A stretch of DNA of 64,000 nucleotides from Mycobacterium sp. Root135 (GTDB taxonomy: Bacteria > Actinomycetota > Actinomycetes > Mycobacteriales > Mycobacteriaceae): NCBI RefSeq assembly GCF_001426545.1, contig NZ_LMEZ01000008.1:62001-126000 (forward strand). Reading direction: 5' to 3'. Numbering within the stretch: position 1 is the first letter of the stretch; every line of letters begins with the position of its first letter. Below the pieces are notes generated by a model, which was given only the letters and a program-made list of their open reading frames with translations, had not been told where the DNA came from and did no database searches. The translations under genes and the position numbers were made by a program. Shown here one piece after another: positions 35,113 to 43,563 of this stretch.

Positions 35113-36288
35113 ATGACCGAACAGTTCACCCCTCGCGACCAGGCCGCGACGCTCGAGACGCTGTGGGCGGCCGGGTTCGTGGGCGACGGGGGAGCCGATG
35201 TCGGCGAGATGCTCGCCACGGCCGCGCGAATCCCGGACGGCGACGACGACGCGTGGCAGACCACATGGCGCATGACGGCGCAGCGTGTGGCGCGGCACGG
35301 TCAGGCGTCGCTCGACCTCGGTGACGTCGTCAGTGCGCGGGAGGCGTTCCTGCGGGCCTCGAACTACTTTCGTCTTGCCGACTTCTTCTGCGGGGACGAT
35401 CCGGGCGATGACCTCGGCGCGATGAGCCTCGCGCGCTGTTCACGCGGGTACTTCGAGCGCGCCGCGGGGATGGCGGACGCGCGGTTCGCCACCGTGCGCA
35501 TCCCGTACGAGGGTGGCACCATGCCGGGGCACCTGTTCCTCGTCGACGACGGCGGGAAGCCGCGACCAACGATCATATACACCAACGGTTTTGGCGCGTC
35601 GTGCGAAGAGGGCTACCTCGTCGTCGGGGCGGCTGCGTTGCGACGCGGCTACAACTTCCTGGCCTACGACGGTCCGGGGCAGGGCGCGATGCTGCGCGAG
35701 CAGAAGGTGACGATGCGCCCCGATTGGGAGAACGTTCTCGGCCCCGTCGTCGACTTCGCCTCGGGGATTCCGGAAGTCGACGCCGACGCGATCGTGCACT
35801 TCGGCCACGGCCTCGGCGGCTACCTGGTTGCTCGGTATGCCGCGCACGGCGGGCGGCCGGCCGCCATCGTCTGCAACGACGGCATGACGACGTTCTACGC
35901 GTCGTCCCCGCCGATTCCGGAACCGATCCTCAGCCTCGTCGAAGACGAGCGCGACGACGAGGCGGTCGCGCTGCTCGACGTCGTGATGAAGGAGAGTGCC
36001 AGGGCGCGCCGGGACCTTCGGACCGGTAAATGGGCATTCGGTGGCGCGACCGCGGTCGACTACGTCCGGAGCTCCGCCGAGTACACGTTGACCAGAGACG
36101 ACATCCGCCACATCACCAGCCCCACCCTGGTCCTCGAAAACACCGGCGACGCGTCACGTGCGGGGCAGGCGGCCAGTTTCGCCCGTGCGATGACCGCACC
36201 CGTCACGTACGTGGTGATGCGCGACGCCGACGATGCGTTGCACCAGAAGGTCTTCGACTTCCTGGCGGCGACGCTTCGGGCCGGCTAG
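35113..36288 (+). CDS. Alpha/beta hydrolase-fold protein with substituted nucleophile
   Basis: This is a 391-residue protein with an N-terminal helical cap (residues ~1-110) and a hydrolase core beginning VRIPYEGGTMPGHLFLVDDGGKPRPTIIYTNGFGAS. This layout matches the FrsA/2,6-dihydropseudooxynicotine hydrolase group. The nucleophile elbow reads HFGHGLGGYLVARYAA: position 233 is Gly (GGC), where the family has Ser (often AGC). A likely acid (NTGDAS) and His (DALHQKVFDFL) remain. If the sequence is right, it cannot act as a classical serine hydrolase. It is followed by a strong terminator. Confidence 0.85.
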   Translation: MTEQFTPRDQAATLETLWAAGFVGDGGADVGEMLATAARIPDGDDDAWQTTWRMTAQRVARHGQASLDLGDVVSAREAFLRASNYFRLADFFCGDDPGDDLGAMSLARCSRGYFERAAGMADARFATVRIPYEGGTMPGHLFLVDDGGKPRPTIIYTNGFGASCEEGYLVVGAAALRRGYNFLAYDGPGQGAMLREQKVTMRPDWENVLGPVVDFASGIPEVDADAIVHFGHGLGGYLVARYAAHGGRPAAIVCNDGMTTFYASSPPIPEPILSLVEDERDDEAVALLDVVMKESARARRDLRTGKWAFGGATAVDYVRSSAEYTLTRDDIRHITSPTLVLENTGDASRAGQAASFARAMTAPVTYVVMRDADDALHQKVFDFLAATLRAG

Positions 36289-36305
36289 GTCGACCGATCG
36301 CCGAA

Positions 36306-36345
36306 AAGGGGTCCCCTCCAGGCAAAGTGCTGGCGGGGACCCCTT
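36306..36345. terminator. Bidirectional rho-independent-type hairpin between convergent genes
   Basis: AAGGGGTCCCC (36306-36316) pairs perfectly with GGGGACCCCTT (36335-36345). Inside, after one mismatch, CCAG (36318-36321) pairs with CTGG (36330-36333), leaving an eight-base loop. It sits between the plus-strand hydrolase (ends 36288) and the minus-strand secreted protein (ends 36362) and can serve both transcripts. Confidence 0.85.
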
Positions 36346-36361
36346 CGAAGCGGTCGTGTGC

Positions 36362-37807
36362 CTAAGCGGCGCTGCCCTTCGCGGCGCCCTTCGATTCGCT
36401 GCCCGACGCGGCGCCCGCGCCCTTCTCCGCGCCGCCGGCGGCGGCCGTCGTCGACCCCGCGGCCGGTGTTCCGTCCTTCTCGGTCGTCGAGGCGCTCGAG
36501 CCATTCGACTTCGGCGCGTCAGCACCGGCCGTGGTTCCCGGCTCGACCTTGTTGCCGGTCGTCACGTCGGGTGCCGAGCTCGCCGGCTTGGTGGGCGAGG
36601 ACGCCTTGCTCGGGGTCTCGGCCGGGGTCTTGGCCGGGGTCCCCGTCGAGGTCTTTGTCGACGTGTCAGTCGCCGTCTCGGGAGACGTATCCTTCGTCGA
36701 ATCGGCTGGGGCGCTGGCAGATTCGCTGCCGTCCTTGGTGGTGGCGGACGTGCTCGAGGTCTTGTCGGTGACGGCCGGCTTGTCGGCGGAGGCAACACCC
36801 GCGGTTGCAGTGGTGGTGTCGGTCGTCGTCGCCGGGGCGGTGCTCAGAGTGATGGTGGCCGTGGCCGCCGTTGGCAGGCTGGCGATGGTGGCCGTCGGCG
36901 CAACGGGCTTGATCGCCTGGGTGATCATCTTGAGCACTTGCTGCAGCGCGTACAGGGGGCCTCCGGTGTTGATGACGAAGTTGCCGTCGGCGTCGAAGGA
37001 GGACGAGCTGGAAGCCAACAGACCGCCGGCCTTGACGACGATTCCGGACCCCGCCGGGATGCCGGCAATCGGTCCGAGATTGGGCCCGTAACCGCCGTTG
37101 AGAATGCCGTCGGCGATCGTCGCTGGCGCGGACACGATGGCATTCGCCACCGCCCCCAGGTTTCCCGTGCCGACGGCGTTGATGACGTTCTGCACGGCAG
37201 CCACCGCGGCGGCGGGGGCACTGATCAAGGGTGCGACGAAACCGCTGACGGCCAACAGGGTCGCCAGCGGGTCCCTGGTGAACGCGTTGACCACGTTGAC
37301 GAGGTTGGTCAGCGGCTGGGTGAGCACGGTCCCCAGCACGGGCAACAGGTTCAAGGCGGGCGCTGCGACCGCGAGGGGGACTCCGAGCAGCGTGTTCACC
37401 GCGCCCTCGACGTTGCCCGCCGTGAGCTGGTTGACGGCCGTCACCAGCGCCGCAGGCACCTGCGTGGCCGCGGCGGCGATTCCGCCGCCCGCGGTCGACA
37501 GCCCGCTGAGAAGCGCCGCGCCGCTCCTGACCTGGTTCTGCAGGATCTGGTTCAGCAGCTGGCCAGGAACGGTGTTCTCGATCAGCGTGTTCGTGTTGGC
37601 GAGCGCGGTCTGGAACACCTGGGTGTACAGCTCGATCGGATTCGCCAGCGCGGCGAGGTCGACGTCTGCGACGTGAATCGAGGGCAGCTGGACGTCGGGC
37701 AGGTGGATCTCGGGCATCGGGGTGACGGCGGCGGCGGCGATGACACTCGCTCCGACGAACGCGACTCCGGCCGCGAAGTGGGGGCGACGGACGGCGGCAG
37801 CTTGCAT
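36362..37807 (-). CDS. Secreted Thr/Ser/Ala-rich hypothetical protein
   Basis: This is a 481-residue predicted exported protein. A signal peptide (residues 1-~28, HFAAGVAFVGASVIAAAAVTPMP) is followed by an Ala/Val/Leu-rich helical domain (ADVDLAALANPIELYTQVFQTALANTNTLIENTVPGQLLNQIL and ALVTAVNQLTAGNVEGAVNTLLG), to about residue 320. A long disordered tail rich in Thr, Ser, Ala and Lys follows. This plan is common among mycobacterial cell-wall proteins of unknown function. The ATG at 37807 has AAGGAG five bases upstream. The tail may be glycosylated, which is inference. Confidence 0.8.
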   Translation of the reverse strand: MQAAAVRRPHFAAGVAFVGASVIAAAAVTPMPEIHLPDVQLPSIHVADVDLAALANPIELYTQVFQTALANTNTLIENTVPGQLLNQILQNQVRSGAALLSGLSTAGGGIAAAATQVPAALVTAVNQLTAGNVEGAVNTLLGVPLAVAAPALNLLPVLGTVLTQPLTNLVNVVNAFTRDPLATLLAVSGFVAPLISAPAAAVAAVQNVINAVGTGNLGAVANAIVSAPATIADGILNGGYGPNLGPIAGIPAGSGIVVKAGGLLASSSSSFDADGNFVINTGGPLYALQQVLKMITQAIKPVAPTATIASLPTAATATITLSTAPATTTDTTTATAGVASADKPAVTDKTSSTSATTKDGSESASAPADSTKDTSPETATDTSTKTSTGTPAKTPAETPSKASSPTKPASSAPDVTTGNKVEPGTTAGADAPKSNGSSASTTEKDGTPAAGSTTAAAGGAEKGAGAASGSESKGAAKGSAA

Positions 37808-38140
37808 GGGAACTCCTTGGCTGGATGTGAGCTCCGACACAGCGGAACCTACTTGCGAGTAACATCACGAACTGGATGACTCAACCACGCGGGCAGTCGC
37901 GCGCACATCGCTCGAACTGATGATCTTGACGCCGCCGCCGGCCGCGTTTGCCCAGCTCATCTGGGAATCCGGGTTCCGGCACGTGGCAGCTGGTATGCCC
38001 GGCGCGGGCGTCGTCGCCCGTCGGGACGTCTTCCCGCAAGTCACCCGCTCGTGGGCCTCGAACCGGTAACCGCGGCCTCGGCGGAACCTCCGCGGGCGCC
38101 ACGTCGTCGTCAATATCATCCAAACGAGTGAGGAGGCGCC
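37808..38140. other. Long intergenic region upstream of the LAL regulator
   Basis: About 330 bases separate the secreted protein (minus) from the leader ORF and LuxR gene (plus). Short Arg-rich frames occur on both strands but have no recognisable family or ribosome-binding site. It presumably holds the two divergent promoters; no clear operator was seen. Confidence 0.4.
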
Positions 38141-38251
38141 GTGTCCGGTGCCCGAGCCGTGGAAATTTTTCCCGGGATTCGGCGTTCTGCAAGGCGGGCC
38201 CTCGTGGAGGCCGGTGGACGGGACGGAACGACATGGCTCAGACAGTGCTGA
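38141..38251 (+). CDS. Possible leader peptide ORF overlapping the start of the LuxR-type regulator
   Basis: A 36-codon frame starts at a GTG with a near-perfect AGGAGG four bases upstream (38131-38136). It begins VSGARAVEIFPGIRRSARRA and ends with TGA at 38249-38251, overlapping the regulator's start (38233) in another frame. The regulator's own ribosome-binding site is weaker, so translation of this frame could affect it. It is too short to be certain. Confidence 0.35.
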   Translation: MSGARAVEIFPGIRRSARRALVEAGGRDGTTWLRQC

Positions 38252-41007
38252 GGGGCCGCAGCGACGCGATGTCGCGCGCGCTGACCGCGCTGCGCCGGGC
38301 CGCCAGCACGGGTCAGGGCTCCCTGGTCGTGATCAGCGGCGAGCCTGGCATCGGCAAGTCGGCCGTGATGCGCGAGGTCGTCGAACAGGCGTCGAGGTCC
38401 GGATTCGTCGTCGGCAGCGGCAAGGCCGAGCAGGGCGATCAGATCGCGCCCGGCGCACCGCTGCTGGTAGCGCTGCGGTCGGGGCGTCAGCCGCTTCTGC
38501 CCGGTGAGGCGTTCGCCAGCCTTGCGCCGCTGTACGACAAGCCGCTGTGGCTGGTCGACCGGATCAGTTCCCTCCTCGAGGAGATCGCCCTGAGTGCGCC
38601 CGTCCTGATCGCCGTCGACGACGTGCAGTGGGCTGACCGGTTGACCAGGTTCGCACTCCGCGTGCTGCCCTCTCGGCTGGCCGGGTCACCGGTGGTGTGG
38701 GTGCTCACCAGTCGATGGGCGCCGACCGGACCCCTTCAGGAGGTCATCGCGGGCACCGACGACGTCACCGCCATCACGCGTATTTCACTGGGGCCGTTGG
38801 GCCCCGGAGACATCGAGAGCCTCGCGTCGGATCGACTGGGCGCGGAACCCTCGGATCACGTCAAGACACTTCTGAATGGTGTTGGCGGAAACCCTTTTTG
38901 GGCGGTCCAGGTGCTCGACGGGTTGGCCCGGCGACGCGAGCGCGGCCAAGGGGTCGGCGACCTGTCCGGCGAACTGTCGGCGGGCGTGCGCGAGCGGATG
39001 GGCGAGCTGTCGGAACAGGCCGCGGCCCTGGTGCGGCTCACGGCGGTGTGGGGGCGGTCCCTCGACGCCGCCGACGCCGGCCGCCTGCTGGGCAACCTGT
39101 CGGAGGGGCAGGTCGGCTTGCTCGTCAGGGAAGGGGTCGACGACGGGTTGCTCGGCACCGCCGACGACGAGGTGTTCCTACCCCACGACCTCGTCGGGGA
39201 CGCGGTGTACGCCGACATCGCACCCGGTGATCGCCGTGCTTTGCACCGCGCCTGCGCCCGCTATCTCGTCGGTGAGGGTCGGCCGGCTCTCGCCGCGGCG
39301 ACCCACTATCGCGCCAGCGCCGCGCAGAACGACGAAGAAGCCATCCTTGCGCTGGAACGGGCGGCCAGCGAATGCCTGGTGTCGATGCCTGGGCAGGCTG
39401 CCGAGCTGGCGCAGCAGGCCTTTGCGCTGACGTCGCCATCGCATCCGCAGTGGCTGGTCACCGGCACTCGGACCGTCGAGACGCTGGTCAACGTGGGGCG
39501 TGAGGGACAGGCGCTGACCATCGCCGATCGGCTGCTCGACGTCGCCGCGGAGCCGGATGCCTTCGCGCGGATCGAGATTCAGGCGTGTCGCGCGCTGTGG
39601 TGCCTCGGTGATTGCGTCGAGATGGAGCGACGGGCCGCTGCGGCCTTGGCTCGGGTCGACGTCTCGTTGACGTTGCGCGCTCAGCTGTCCTCGGCGCAGG
39701 CGTTGGCCGCGTCCCGAACCGTGTCGGCGCCGCAGGCGGAGTCCATGGCCAATGCCGCACTCGCAGAGGGACGCCGGGTGGGGGACGAGTACTCGCAGCG
39801 CCTGGCGGTGATCGCGTTGATCGAGGCCGCCCGCAACGAGGGGCGACACCGCCTCGCGCTGGACCGCTTCGCCGACCTGCGACGGCTGTCGGACACCGCC
39901 TACGAGGCCGAGGAGATCCGTACCCTTCAGCACCTGGATGCCTACGACGACGCCGAAGCCCTGCTTGGGAAGATTCGCGAGGCTCACGAGGACGTCGACA
40001 AGCTGCTTCCCTCAATGCTTTACGCCCAGATGTGGCAGGACCACAATCTCGCCAGGTTCGACGCCGCGGAGGCGGGTGCGCGCACCTTGTTGAGGCTCGC
40101 CGACGAAACCGAGAACCACGGCTACCGGCTCAACGCGCGGATGGTGCTCGCGGCAATCGCGAGCTATCGGGGTGAAATCAGCAGGGCCACAGAACTACTG
40201 GTGCCCGTCGAGAACGATTGCCGCTTGTCCGACGGGGACCGATCGCCGCGCGCGCGACTGATGCGCGGCTGGGTGAAGGCCAGTGCCGGCGACATGGCAG
40301 GCGCGATGGCGGTGCTGGGCCCACTCCTGGAACGTGCGGAGGACGTCCGCGACCCGTGGCCGTGGACGCCGCCCTGGATGCGCATCCTCGCCGACATCGG
40401 CCTCGCCGCGGGCAATCGCGAGTTGGCCGGCGTGGCGTCGCGCCTCGCGGACGCCGCGGCGGTGCGAAATCCCGGGGTTGCGAGTCTGGACGGCGTCGCG
40501 CTACACGTCCGCGGTCTACTGGCGGACGATCCCGAGGTGCTCGCCGGCGCAGTCGGTGCGCTCCGGGAGTCGCCTCGGCCGATGTTGTTGGCCGATGCCC
40601 TCAAGGACTTTGGATCGGCCCTGTTGCGCCGCGAGAGATCCGCCGAAGCCGTCGACGCCCTCGTCGAGGCCGCCGAGATCTATCAGCGGGTCGGCGCCAC
40701 CGCGGCCAGTCGGACGATGTCGAATCTGCTTCGTAGTCATGGCATCAAGGGCAGTCGGGTGAGTCATTCTGCGCCCCGTCCGCACACCGGGTGGGCGTCG
40801 TTGACGCCCACGGAGCTCCGGGTGGTGGAGTTGATCAGCACGGGTTACACCAACCGCAGGGCCGCGGAGGCGTTGAGCGTGTCGGCCAACACGGTGAACA
40901 CCCACCTGCGGGCAGTGTTCCGCAAGCTTGGCGTGAAGTCCCGGGTCCAGCTGACCATCGCCTGGCGCAGTCGGTCAGACCACGAGGTCAACCCACCAGG
41001 GGCGTGA
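38233..41007 (+). CDS. LAL-type LuxR family regulator with AAA ATPase domain
   Basis: This is a 924-residue regulator. An ATPase domain at the N-terminus has Walker A GEPGIGKS (36-43) and a Walker B-like VLIAVDDVQWAD. A long helical, TPR-like middle (residues ~350-840) follows, then a C-terminal LuxR helix-turn-helix LTPTELRVVELISTGYTNRRAAEALSVSANTVNTHLRAVFRKLGVKSR (from ~857). LAL proteins bind ATP and a ligand and activate transcription, often of catabolic or secondary-metabolism genes. The target here is unknown; the neighbouring amine-catabolism genes are candidates. The upstream extension of the frame is Arg-rich and rejected. The 3' end overlaps the converging IclR gene by 20 bases. Confidence 0.88.
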   Translation: MAQTVLRGRSDAMSRALTALRRAASTGQGSLVVISGEPGIGKSAVMREVVEQASRSGFVVGSGKAEQGDQIAPGAPLLVALRSGRQPLLPGEAFASLAPLYDKPLWLVDRISSLLEEIALSAPVLIAVDDVQWADRLTRFALRVLPSRLAGSPVVWVLTSRWAPTGPLQEVIAGTDDVTAITRISLGPLGPGDIESLASDRLGAEPSDHVKTLLNGVGGNPFWAVQVLDGLARRRERGQGVGDLSGELSAGVRERMGELSEQAAALVRLTAVWGRSLDAADAGRLLGNLSEGQVGLLVREGVDDGLLGTADDEVFLPHDLVGDAVYADIAPGDRRALHRACARYLVGEGRPALAAATHYRASAAQNDEEAILALERAASECLVSMPGQAAELAQQAFALTSPSHPQWLVTGTRTVETLVNVGREGQALTIADRLLDVAAEPDAFARIEIQACRALWCLGDCVEMERRAAAALARVDVSLTLRAQLSSAQALAASRTVSAPQAESMANAALAEGRRVGDEYSQRLAVIALIEAARNEGRHRLALDRFADLRRLSDTAYEAEEIRTLQHLDAYDDAEALLGKIREAHEDVDKLLPSMLYAQMWQDHNLARFDAAEAGARTLLRLADETENHGYRLNARMVLAAIASYRGEISRATELLVPVENDCRLSDGDRSPRARLMRGWVKASAGDMAGAMAVLGPLLERAEDVRDPWPWTPPWMRILADIGLAAGNRELAGVASRLADAAAVRNPGVASLDGVALHVRGLLADDPEVLAGAVGALRESPRPMLLADALKDFGSALLRRERSAEAVDALVEAAEIYQRVGATAASRTMSNLLRSHGIKGSRVSHSAPRPHTGWASLTPTELRVVELISTGYTNRRAAEALSVSANTVNTHLRAVFRKLGVKSRVQLTIAWRSRSDHEVNPPGA

Positions 41008-41737
41008 GCTTTTCTGCGCACTCTCGCAGTGCTGGCACACAACGGCTCATCGCAGGGGCGTGTTCGACGTCGCCTGACAGCGCTAGCCCGGCAATGAGCG
41101 ATCCGGTCGCCGACCGGATCGGCACGGCGACGCACGCCGACGTCGCATCCAGTTCGCCTGCCTGCGTTGCCAAACCATCCGCGCGGACCGTGGCCAACTC
41201 GGTCCGCAGAACCGCGTCCGCGGGGATCGGCCGCACCGACGTCGCCGCGGCGGGGGACAGCAGCGAGCTCGGAGCGTCCTTCTCGGCCAGCAGCAGTTTG
41301 CCGAGCGCGCACGCATGCAAGTTCTTGTTGAGGAACGGTTCGTCGTGCGGCGGAGGGTATTCCGAGTCGACGTCGGCCAGTCGCACTGCGGCGTTGGTGA
41401 AGTAGGCGAGGTGGACCCCGAACCGCATGGTGAGGCGAAGGTCCGTGAGCACCTCGCGGGCCGCGGCAGGCACGGTCGGTGCCACCGCGGCGTCGATGAG
41501 CACTCCGATCTTGTGCCCGAGGGCGAACCCGGTGAGGTCTGGCAGCCGCACCAGGTAGCCCTCACCGACGAGGATGTTGAGAAGACGATAGGTGGTGGCG
41601 GACGGCAGATCCAGCGTCGCGGAGACCTCCTTTGCCGTCACGCCGGCACCGGCGCGGGCCACCTGCTCCAGCACGCGAAGCGCGCTCTGCACCGCCTTGG
41701 GTTGTCGTCCCGAGAAGGAGTTCACGGCGCTGGTCAT
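40988..41737 (-). CDS. IclR family transcriptional regulator
   Basis: This is a 249-residue IclR regulator. The winged-helix N-terminus reads AVQSALRVLEQVARAGAGVTAKEVSATLDLPSATTYRLLNILVGEGYLVR, and the effector domain contains LHACALGKLLLAE and ATSACVAVPIRSATGSLIAGLALSGD. The ATG at 41737 overlaps the permease stop codon as ATGA, so it is translated with the permease. It is the most likely controller of the amine module through the repeats at 43292-43414. Confidence 0.9.
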   Translation of the reverse strand: MTSAVNSFSGRQPKAVQSALRVLEQVARAGAGVTAKEVSATLDLPSATTYRLLNILVGEGYLVRLPDLTGFALGHKIGVLIDAAVAPTVPAAAREVLTDLRLTMRFGVHLAYFTNAAVRLADVDSEYPPPHDEPFLNKNLHACALGKLLLAEKDAPSSLLSPAAATSVRPIPADAVLRTELATVRADGLATQAGELDATSACVAVPIRSATGSLIAGLALSGDVEHAPAMSRCVPALRECAEKLTPLVG

Positions 41738-43203
41738 CGACGCACCTCCCACGGCTGGTAGGTCATCAGCAGGTCGTCGGCCACCGGTTCGTCGTAGACA
41801 CCGACGTTTTGGAGTCGGCTGCGCGAGCGCGCCACGCGGACCAGGAAGACAGCCGCGCCCACCACCATCAGGGCGAAGTACACCGCGGTCGCGGCGCCTG
41901 CGAAGAACGTGTGCGACAACGCGGCCCACACGACGAGCGCCGTCATGACGGCCGCGGACAGCGGGCCGAAGACGAGCGGCATCACGGTCAATTCACCGAT
42001 GCGGCGCAGGAATGCCGGCGTCGCGATGCAGACCAGGACGTAGGCGATGACGTAGCCGTGCGCCGACACTGCAAGCAGTCCCATCAAGACGTCGTGCGGC
42101 GATCCCGACATGCTCAGGTACCCGATCGGCACGGCGACGACGACGGGAACCGCGACGAGAAGGGCAACGTAGGGCGTCTGGAATCGGCTGTGCGCGCGAC
42201 CAAGTGCGGCGGGGAGGACACCTTCCCGACCCATCGCGAACAGGGTCCGGGACAGCGCGGTCACCGAACCCATCACGCACGCCAGCCAGGACGCAAGGAT
42301 GCCGAATTCGACGAGCACCGACAGCGCCGAGGCCACCTCACTCGACATCCCCCCTGCTTCTGGTGGCAGGGCGAGCACGATCGTCAGCGAATCGCTTTGG
42401 TGGACTGGTCCGGCCAGTTGTAGATAGGCGGCCCCGGCATAGAGCGCGCCGAGCACCAGAGGGGTCCACTTGACCGCCCTGGGCACTGCCGTCAGCGGAT
42501 TGCGTGCCTCTCGCGCAACGGTGCTGGCGCTTTCGAAACCGACGTACGACGTGATCGCGATCAGCAAGGCGAAGGCGACGGTCGAACTGGTCCAGGGTGG
42601 GTCGTCGAGGACCCGAGGTCGTTGCTCGGTGTGCCACGACTGGACGAAGGCCACGACGAGCACGGCGGAGGCGACGACGATCGCGAACGCTTCGACCACG
42701 AGGGTGATGCGCGAGGACACCTGGACACCACGAATCATCAGCGCGAGCGCGACACCTCCGACGACCACAGCGCACACCGCGACCAATGCTGTCGTCGACG
42801 GCACCCCGATGCGGCCAAGCAGCGCAGCCGAATAGCTTGCTGCCCCGAGGACGCTCGCCATCGCCGCGCAGGCGTAGCCGATGACCAGCGACCACCCGCC
42901 TGCGAAGCCCGGCCGCGGACCGAGGCCCTTGGCGATATAGGAGTAGAGGCCGCTGACGGCGACCATTCGCGTGGCGAACTGCGCCACGCAATACCCGACG
43001 AGCGTCATGAGCACGGCAGCGGCGACGAACACGCCGATGGTCGCCCGGCCAGCGGCGGGGATGACGAGCGCGGGAAGCGTCACCATGACTGCCGACGGCG
43101 CTACGGCCGACACCGATTGAGCGAGTACTTGGACGAACGTGAGTCGACCCCGGCCGAGGCCGGCGACGGGCGAACTCGCCCTGACGTTCAGGTTCTTCGA
43201 CAC
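41734..43203 (-). CDS. APC superfamily amino acid/amine permease
   Basis: This is a 489-residue permease with 12 hydrophobic helices. The first helix block, FVQVLAQSVSAVAPSAVMVTLPALV, and the SYVGFESASTVAREARNPLTAVPRAV loop are hallmarks of APC carriers. It is divergent from the aldehyde dehydrogenase gene and coupled to the IclR gene, so aryl or biogenic amines are plausible cargo. A GTG start with GAGGTG four bases upstream. Confidence 0.87.
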   Translation of the reverse strand: MSKNLNVRASSPVAGLGRGRLTFVQVLAQSVSAVAPSAVMVTLPALVIPAAGRATIGVFVAAAVLMTLVGYCVAQFATRMVAVSGLYSYIAKGLGPRPGFAGGWSLVIGYACAAMASVLGAASYSAALLGRIGVPSTTALVAVCAVVVGGVALALMIRGVQVSSRITLVVEAFAIVVASAVLVVAFVQSWHTEQRPRVLDDPPWTSSTVAFALLIAITSYVGFESASTVAREARNPLTAVPRAVKWTPLVLGALYAGAAYLQLAGPVHQSDSLTIVLALPPEAGGMSSEVASALSVLVEFGILASWLACVMGSVTALSRTLFAMGREGVLPAALGRAHSRFQTPYVALLVAVPVVVAVPIGYLSMSGSPHDVLMGLLAVSAHGYVIAYVLVCIATPAFLRRIGELTVMPLVFGPLSAAVMTALVVWAALSHTFFAGAATAVYFALMVVGAAVFLVRVARSRSRLQNVGVYDEPVADDLLMTYQPWEVRR

Positions 43204-43291
43204 GACTCACCTCGTTTCACCAGCGCGTAGAGCACCGTAGCCCGCCCGAGCGCACACCGTGGCCAGGATTTCGTGAACATCCAGTCATCCC

Positions 43292-43414
43292 AAATGAGAA
43301 TCGACTGACGGTCCGGCCCTGTCATGGGGGCGCCACGTCCGGCGAACGTGCCCCGACGTGGGGTGGAAGTCGACGGTCAAATGAGAATGCGCTGATCGAG
43401 CCGAATGAGAATCG
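43292..43414. promoter_or_regulatory. Three direct AATGAGAAT repeats in the divergent amine-module promoter
   Basis: AAATGAGAATCGACTGA (43292-43308), AAATGAGAATGCGCTGA (43379-43395) and GAATGAGAATCG (43403-43414) repeat in the same orientation within the 360-base region between the permease (minus) and the aldehyde dehydrogenase (plus). The rest of the region shows no gene. These are candidate activator or IclR binding sites. Confidence 0.6.
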
Positions 43415-43563
43415 CCGCGCCGGGAATATCCATTCGATTTTCGCAGTGACATCGACCACGTTCGCGTCCTAACGTCATGCCCGAGGCCAGCGCCGACAGG
43501 TGCACGCCAATGCTCCGGAAAGAGCAGTGGCACTGCGTAATTCACCTCTTAGGTAGGGGCACC

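Noticed and set aside
37865..38119. 84-residue minus-strand frame upstream of the LAL regulator
   Set aside because: The C-terminal part looks somewhat protein-like, but the Arg-rich start and lack of a ribosome-binding site make it unconvincing.
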